Shown here: positions 60,835-64,000 of the stretch, piece by piece
Numbering within the stretch: the stretch's first letter is position 1
Layout: every line of letters starts with the position of its first letter
DNA from: Burkholderiaceae bacterium
Lineage (GTDB): Bacteria; Pseudomonadota; Gammaproteobacteria; Burkholderiales; Burkholderiaceae_E
DNA: 64,000 nt
NCBI GenBank assembly: GCA_021166725.1
Contig: JAJPES010000060.1
Coordinates: 50,232-114,231, forward strand
Direction: 5' to 3'
Program-made: the position numbers and the translations under genes
The notes under the pieces: model-generated
Told to the model about the DNA's origin: nothing
Seen by the model: only the letters and a program-made list of their open reading frames with translations
Databases searched by the model: none

Positions 60835-61809
60835 TCAGAACTGCGTGGTCAGGCCGACCATCAGCGCGCGCCGGGCAGTCAACTGCACGCCGTTCACGCT
60901 CTGGTGCAGCGGCTGCTGGTAGAACGCGTAGACGCGCACGCGATCGCTCCAATCGTAGCTCACGCCGGGGCTGAGGAAGAGCGCGCGGCTGCCGCTGTCC
61001 GCCGGTTCCGCCTGCGCGCCATGATCATGCTGCTTGACCACCGCGTTGAGTTGCACCAGACCCGACAGCCGATCGGCAACGCGAGTGGCGATGCCCAGGT
61101 CCGCAGTGAACTGGCCTCCGGGGGCGAAGTTTTCGCGCTCGTTCAGCGGATGCTGGTACTGCGCCTGTGCGAACCAGGACGAAGACCATGCGGCCAACTG
61201 TTGATGGAAGAACGCACCGACGATGGCATCGGTCGTGCCCGTGCCCGGCTGCAGGCTGCGTTCGGCAACCTCGCCCACGCCGTTCTTCACGCCGGTGCGC
61301 CCCGTCGGCAGCTTCAAGCCGAACATCACGCCGGCCGTGCGAGCGCCGCGCTCCTGATCGCCCACCGGCTTCTGGTAGCGGCCGATCAATCGCGCGTCGC
61401 CGAGTTCCTGGAAGTTCCACTCTTCCGGGAGCTGCGCGCCCCGATGGTTGTGGACGTGCAGATGATCGCGATCGACGATCGGCAACACCACCGAATAGCC
61501 CCAGCCGGAGGCGAAATTGCGGCTGTAGTTCAGCAGCAGGTTACGGTTGGTCGTGCGCACCTCGTCATGGTGATGCGGAATCTCGCCGACGGCGACGCGA
61601 CGAGACCCGGCCCGCGGCTCGTCCTGGCGGATGTATTCGTAGCGAAGATCGAGACTGCTGCCCTCGGCGACACCGAGCGCCTGCGAGGTCCAGTCGGTGT
61701 TGATCGAGCAGAAGGCCGAGCCGCACGAGGCGAACGCGGGTTGGTAAAAGAGACAGGCGGCGAGCGGCGCGAGTGCGCCGGCCAGGCGAAAGAGTGCGAC
61801 GGGTTTCAT
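60835..61809 (-). CDS. His-rich outer-membrane beta-barrel protein
   Basis: 324 residues; signal peptide ending near QPAFASCGSAFCSINT, then alternating amphipathic strands to a C-terminal phenylalanine (MVGLTTQF), typical of an outer-membrane barrel. Several His clusters lie in predicted loops: GEIPHHHDEV, RDHLHVHNHRG and VKQHDHGA. Two cysteines sit at the mature N-terminus. The protein resembles uncharacterised putative transporters found near copper or other metal genes. 11 bp upstream of the thioredoxin-like gene. Function unknown; metal binding is inference. Confidence 0.8.
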   Translation of the reverse strand: MKPVALFRLAGALAPLAACLFYQPAFASCGSAFCSINTDWTSQALGVAEGSSLDLRYEYIRQDEPRAGSRRVAVGEIPHHHDEVRTTNRNLLLNYSRNFASGWGYSVVLPIVDRDHLHVHNHRGAQLPEEWNFQELGDARLIGRYQKPVGDQERGARTAGVMFGLKLPTGRTGVKNGVGEVAERSLQPGTGTTDAIVGAFFHQQLAAWSSSWFAQAQYQHPLNERENFAPGGQFTADLGIATRVADRLSGLVQLNAVVKQHDHGAQAEPADSGSRALFLSPGVSYDWSDRVRVYAFYQQPLHQSVNGVQLTARRALMVGLTTQF

Positions 61810-61907
61810 GGTCGTCCGAAGAAGGTCGGGCTGCGTCGATATGCGGCAGCGCGAGCAATGGAAGAGAGGCGTCTTCGCGCGGGCGCGCGAGCGACGTCGG
61901 CTTCGCT

Positions 61908-62276
61908 TCAGACGAGGGACGGCGGCCCGCGAGCAGGTAGCGGCGCGGCAGGGGCGGAAGAAACCGGCGCGGACGCAGGCAGCAGAAAAGCGCGCTCGAC
62001 GAAACGCGCCGGCGTGGCTGAAAGCCCGGCGCCCGGTGCAGGGGGTGCGAGCAGCGGGAGCAGGCACAGCGGACATTCGATCGAGTGCCACGCAGCGCGC
62101 TTGTCGCCGTGTCCGGCATCGTGCGTCGGGAGGCTTCCGGTCTTCGCCGCCACTGAACAGATGGCGTCACCTGCACTCGCCTGCATCCACGGAGCAACGG
62201 AGCCGAGGATCACGAACAGCGCGAACCAGGCCGCGACCAGGCGGGCGAGGCTACGCGATGTACGCAGGCGGGTCAT
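61908..62276 (-). CDS. DUF2946-like protein
   Basis: 122 residues with an N-terminal hydrophobic segment (about 12-30) and a His/Cys pattern: C40, H52, H56, H64 and C68-P-L-C71 (HSIECPLCLLP). The second part is Pro/Ala-rich. This arrangement is typical of DUF2946 proteins, often found by copper-related TonB receptors and other metal genes. Role unknown. First gene of the cluster with the His-rich barrel and thioredoxin-like protein. Confidence 0.75.
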   Translation of the reverse strand: MTRLRTSRSLARLVAAWFALFVILGSVAPWMQASAGDAICSVAAKTGSLPTHDAGHGDKRAAWHSIECPLCLLPLLAPPAPGAGLSATPARFVERAFLLPASAPVSSAPAAPLPARGPPSLV

Positions 62277-62458
62277 CGAGCGATTGTCGCTGCCACGGGG
62301 TTCGGTTTCAGCGGCGCGGATTCCGTTTACTGCGAGCGGCTCGGTTGGCTCTCACCGCGGTACTCGACCAGGAGTTCAATGCGGCAACGTGCATAGGAAT
62401 AGTGACTTCTCCATGCACATCATTCGAACATGTATAGCAAATCGCCAGACGACGCTTC
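62277..62458. other. Intergenic region without recognised gene
   Basis: The 182 bp upstream of the DUF2946 gene have lower GC than the genome core and show no convincing coding frame on either strand. They contain the promoter region of the DUF2946 gene, but I see no clear -35/-10 pair. Confidence 0.4.
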
Positions 62459-62536
62459 ATGCACGAGCTGTGCCTGCGGGAAGCCAAGGACAGTTCGGCC
62501 ATCGAGAACATCGTCAACAACACGCTTGACCTCGTC
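62459..62536 (+). pseudogene. Remnant of a Fic-family protein N-terminal region
   Basis: The frame from 62459 reads MHELCLREAKDSSAIENIV, close to the REA-x-SS-x-IEN-I motif at the start of many Fic-domain AMP-transferases (inhibitory-helix region). The similarity stops after about 26 residues; no Fic catalytic motif (HPFxxGNGR) follows. It looks like a fragment left by an insertion or deletion next to the tRNA. Confidence 0.5.
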
Positions 62537-62621
62537 CGGCGCAGCAGTCTGCTCACCGCCAACCATGTGATCCCATGGGGCAGCGTCAGCTGGGCGCGGT
62601 CCTGTGTAGCATTGCGCTCTC

Positions 62622-62700
<79 letters not shown>

Positions 62701-62845
62701 AAGAACTCATTGGCTTACAGCAGCATGGTCGCTGACTCCGCCATTGCTGTGCTGCCGTGTAGGTGTGCTGTAGGCGTTGCAGCAGCGTTTCGTCACGACC
62801 GCGGGCGAAATATCCGCAGCGTCGGCCGAGGGCAAACTCACGCAG

Positions 62846-63418
62846 TTACGATTTCTTGCGCTCGGCTCTACGCTCGCACGCGGCGGCGATCTTCTTTTCC
62901 ACCAGCGCGCGGATTTCGTCTTCGGCCACGCCGAATTCCTTGAGGCTCCGTGCGGCGTTGCTTATTCGTCGGTTCGCTATCTGCCTGGCCTGCCCAATCT
63001 TCCTTGCAAGGGGCGAGGTGCCGATCGCGTCGACTCGACGAACGGTCTGTTCCAACACGAGAAGCTCCATGATGCTGGCACCCATAGGAATACCGTCGGC
63101 AGTGATCCGGGTCTCCTGCCACTGACACGGCATCGTCATTCCGGCGAGCAGGAGGTGACTGTCGGCATAACCGATTGTCACCGGGTCCTGACTCGGCGGC
63201 ACCGTGGCGAGCGCGCGCAGAATCTCCGGCGCGAAGCGCGCTCGACCTTCCCAATGGCCATCGGCTCGCATCACGACGGTGAGCTCCCCCGATTCGATCG
63301 AAAGGAAGCCGGCCTCGTATGCGAGTAACGCGGTCCCGAGCTCTCGACGCTTGGCCGAAAAGGGCTTCACTGCGGACCTGAACTCGCGCAGCCTTACGTG
63401 CAAGAGGTTCTTCAGCAT
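62846..63418 (-). CDS. Hypothetical protein, possibly one sliding-clamp-like domain
   Basis: 190 residues; I do not firmly recognise it. Residues about 15-100 follow the order of a DnaN-type clamp domain: helix FSAKRRELGTALLAY, strands FLSIESGELTVVM, helix FAPEILRALATV, strands DPVTIGYADSHLLLAGMTMPCQW. The remainder (TADGIPMGASIMELLVLEQ) and a basic helical tail (KKIAAACERRAERKKS) are unlike a clamp. Base composition is lower in GC than the core genome. The start is ATG at 63418 with a weak ribosome site. Island gene of unknown function. Confidence 0.6.
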   Translation of the reverse strand: MLKNLLHVRLREFRSAVKPFSAKRRELGTALLAYEAGFLSIESGELTVVMRADGHWEGRARFAPEILRALATVPPSQDPVTIGYADSHLLLAGMTMPCQWQETRITADGIPMGASIMELLVLEQTVRRVDAIGTSPLARKIGQARQIANRRISNAARSLKEFGVAEDEIRALVEKKIAAACERRAERKKS

Positions 63419-63799
63419 TGGATACCTGGACGCACGCTTTTGTAAGGGCCCGCACCGTCAGCGTGTCGATGGCATTACGACCGAGCCATCCGATCACCGT
63501 CGAAGCTGGTTCGCGGATAGGGTCCAAATCGAACAGCGAACGGCACGTTGGCGTAGTCGAACATTACCGTCAAAACGGGTACGAAGGACGGGTCGCTACC
63601 GCTCGTCATGACGTAATGTGCGGACCGGATGCAGCGGCAGCTAAGGATGGTCTGATCAACACACATTGAGCGGCCGGATCTTTGAATCAACTCGATGCTG
63701 CTGACTCCTGCATCCGCCGCCCCGCTTTTTAGTCGGTGGAGCGCCATCACGCTGTTGAATTCCGCTCAGCAACGGGCTTTTCGCCCGCTGCAGACGGAT
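63419..63799. other. Island intergenic region without convincing gene
   Basis: About 380 bp between the hypothetical gene and the transposase. Short frames exist on both strands (for instance a 91-codon - strand frame at 63475-63750), but none has a good ribosome site or recognised family. A small hairpin, CGGGC/GCCCG at 63773-63787, lies near the transposase end and could belong to the IS terminus. Confidence 0.4.
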
Positions 63800-64000
63800 T
63801 CAGGGTGTCATCGCCATGAGCTTTCGCCGTGCCATCCACAGGTTCGAGAGCGCAAACACCGTCGTGAGCTGCGCGGTGTTCTTCGCCAGCCCGCGATAGC
63901 GCACTTTCGTGAATCCGAACTGGCGCTTGATCACCCGGAACGGATGCTCGACCTTCGCACGTACGCTCGCCTTCAGCCGCTCGATCTCGTTGACGATCGC
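63800..64000 (-). mobile_element. IS5-family transposase, C-terminal part (rest outside the window)
   Basis: The last 66 codons of a transposase read from the window edge: [38 protein letters not shown] and [10 protein letters not shown] before the stop at 63800. The E of the DDE triad lies in RAKVEHPFR. This pattern is typical of IS5-group transposases. The IS ends and any target duplication cannot be defined because the element continues past base 64000. Confidence 0.88.

Noticed and set aside
62308..62562. 84-codon - strand frame
   Set aside because: No ribosome site, no family, and the opposite strand carries the Fic-like fragment.
63475..63750. 91-codon - strand frame in the island
   Set aside because: Unrecognised sequence and no convincing ribosome site; kept only as part of the intergenic entry.

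Overview
The window is high-GC DNA with dense coding on both strands and many start/stop overlaps. Gene content and order (hda-HAD-pcnB-folK-dNK-panC, rpsU-yqeY-dnaG-rpoD, purM-tamA-tamB, thpR-phoB-phoR) suggest a betaproteobacterium, most likely Burkholderiales. nirS/nirM and a Dnr-like regulator indicate nitrite respiration. The species assignment is inference; no rRNA is present.

Layout. 1-1300: the 3' part of an acyl-CoA dehydrogenase and one small ORF. 1331-8771: the phosphate regulon, with a Pho box, pstS-pstC-pstA-pstB-phoU on the + strand, and phoR, phoB and thpR on the - strand, meeting tail to tail. 8773-8934: a 162-bp near-palindrome between thpR and manC. 8933-12958: sugar-nucleotide genes (manC, galE), a lipoprotein and a small charged protein. 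13009-18350: a seven-gene - strand operon, hda to panC. 18497-25411: purM, tamA, tamB. 25412-25514: a purine/pyrimidine inverted repeat with G-quadruplex potential. 25459-29827: BCCT transporter, miaA, mutL. 29897-34540: dedA, an orphan atypical response regulator, amiC, tsaE, queG.

34585-41183 is a denitrification locus: a Crp/Fnr regulator with an E-x-x-S-R recognition helix, a d1-propeller-like periplasmic protein, nirM, nirS, and a TonB-dependent receptor divergent from nirS, with a TTGAT-N4-GTCAA site between them. 41199-48135: an AEC permease, a chalcone-isomerase-like protein, xerD, then a tonB-exbB-exbD and siderophore-receptor iron cluster with two Fur-like sites. 48244-53075: ybaK, plsY, tsaD and two tandem GGDEF proteins. 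53264-59074: the macromolecular synthesis operon rpsU-yqeY-dnaG-rpoD, in which RpoD carries a very long Ala/Lys-rich N-terminal extension. 59132-59860: a VapBC-type toxin-antitoxin pair with a 15-bp perfect inverted repeat as likely operator. 60344-62276: a possible metal-handling cluster (DUF2946, His-rich outer-membrane protein, thioredoxin-like protein).

62459-64000 looks like the edge of a genomic island: a Fic-protein remnant, a CAU tRNA, an unfamiliar protein with a possible sliding-clamp-like domain, and the end of an IS5-type transposase. I found no CRISPR array and no complete new multi-gene defence system. The points most worth following are the possible NO/anoxia control of a TonB receptor, the long palindrome abutting thpR, the RpoD extension, the atypical response regulator and the His-rich metal cluster.
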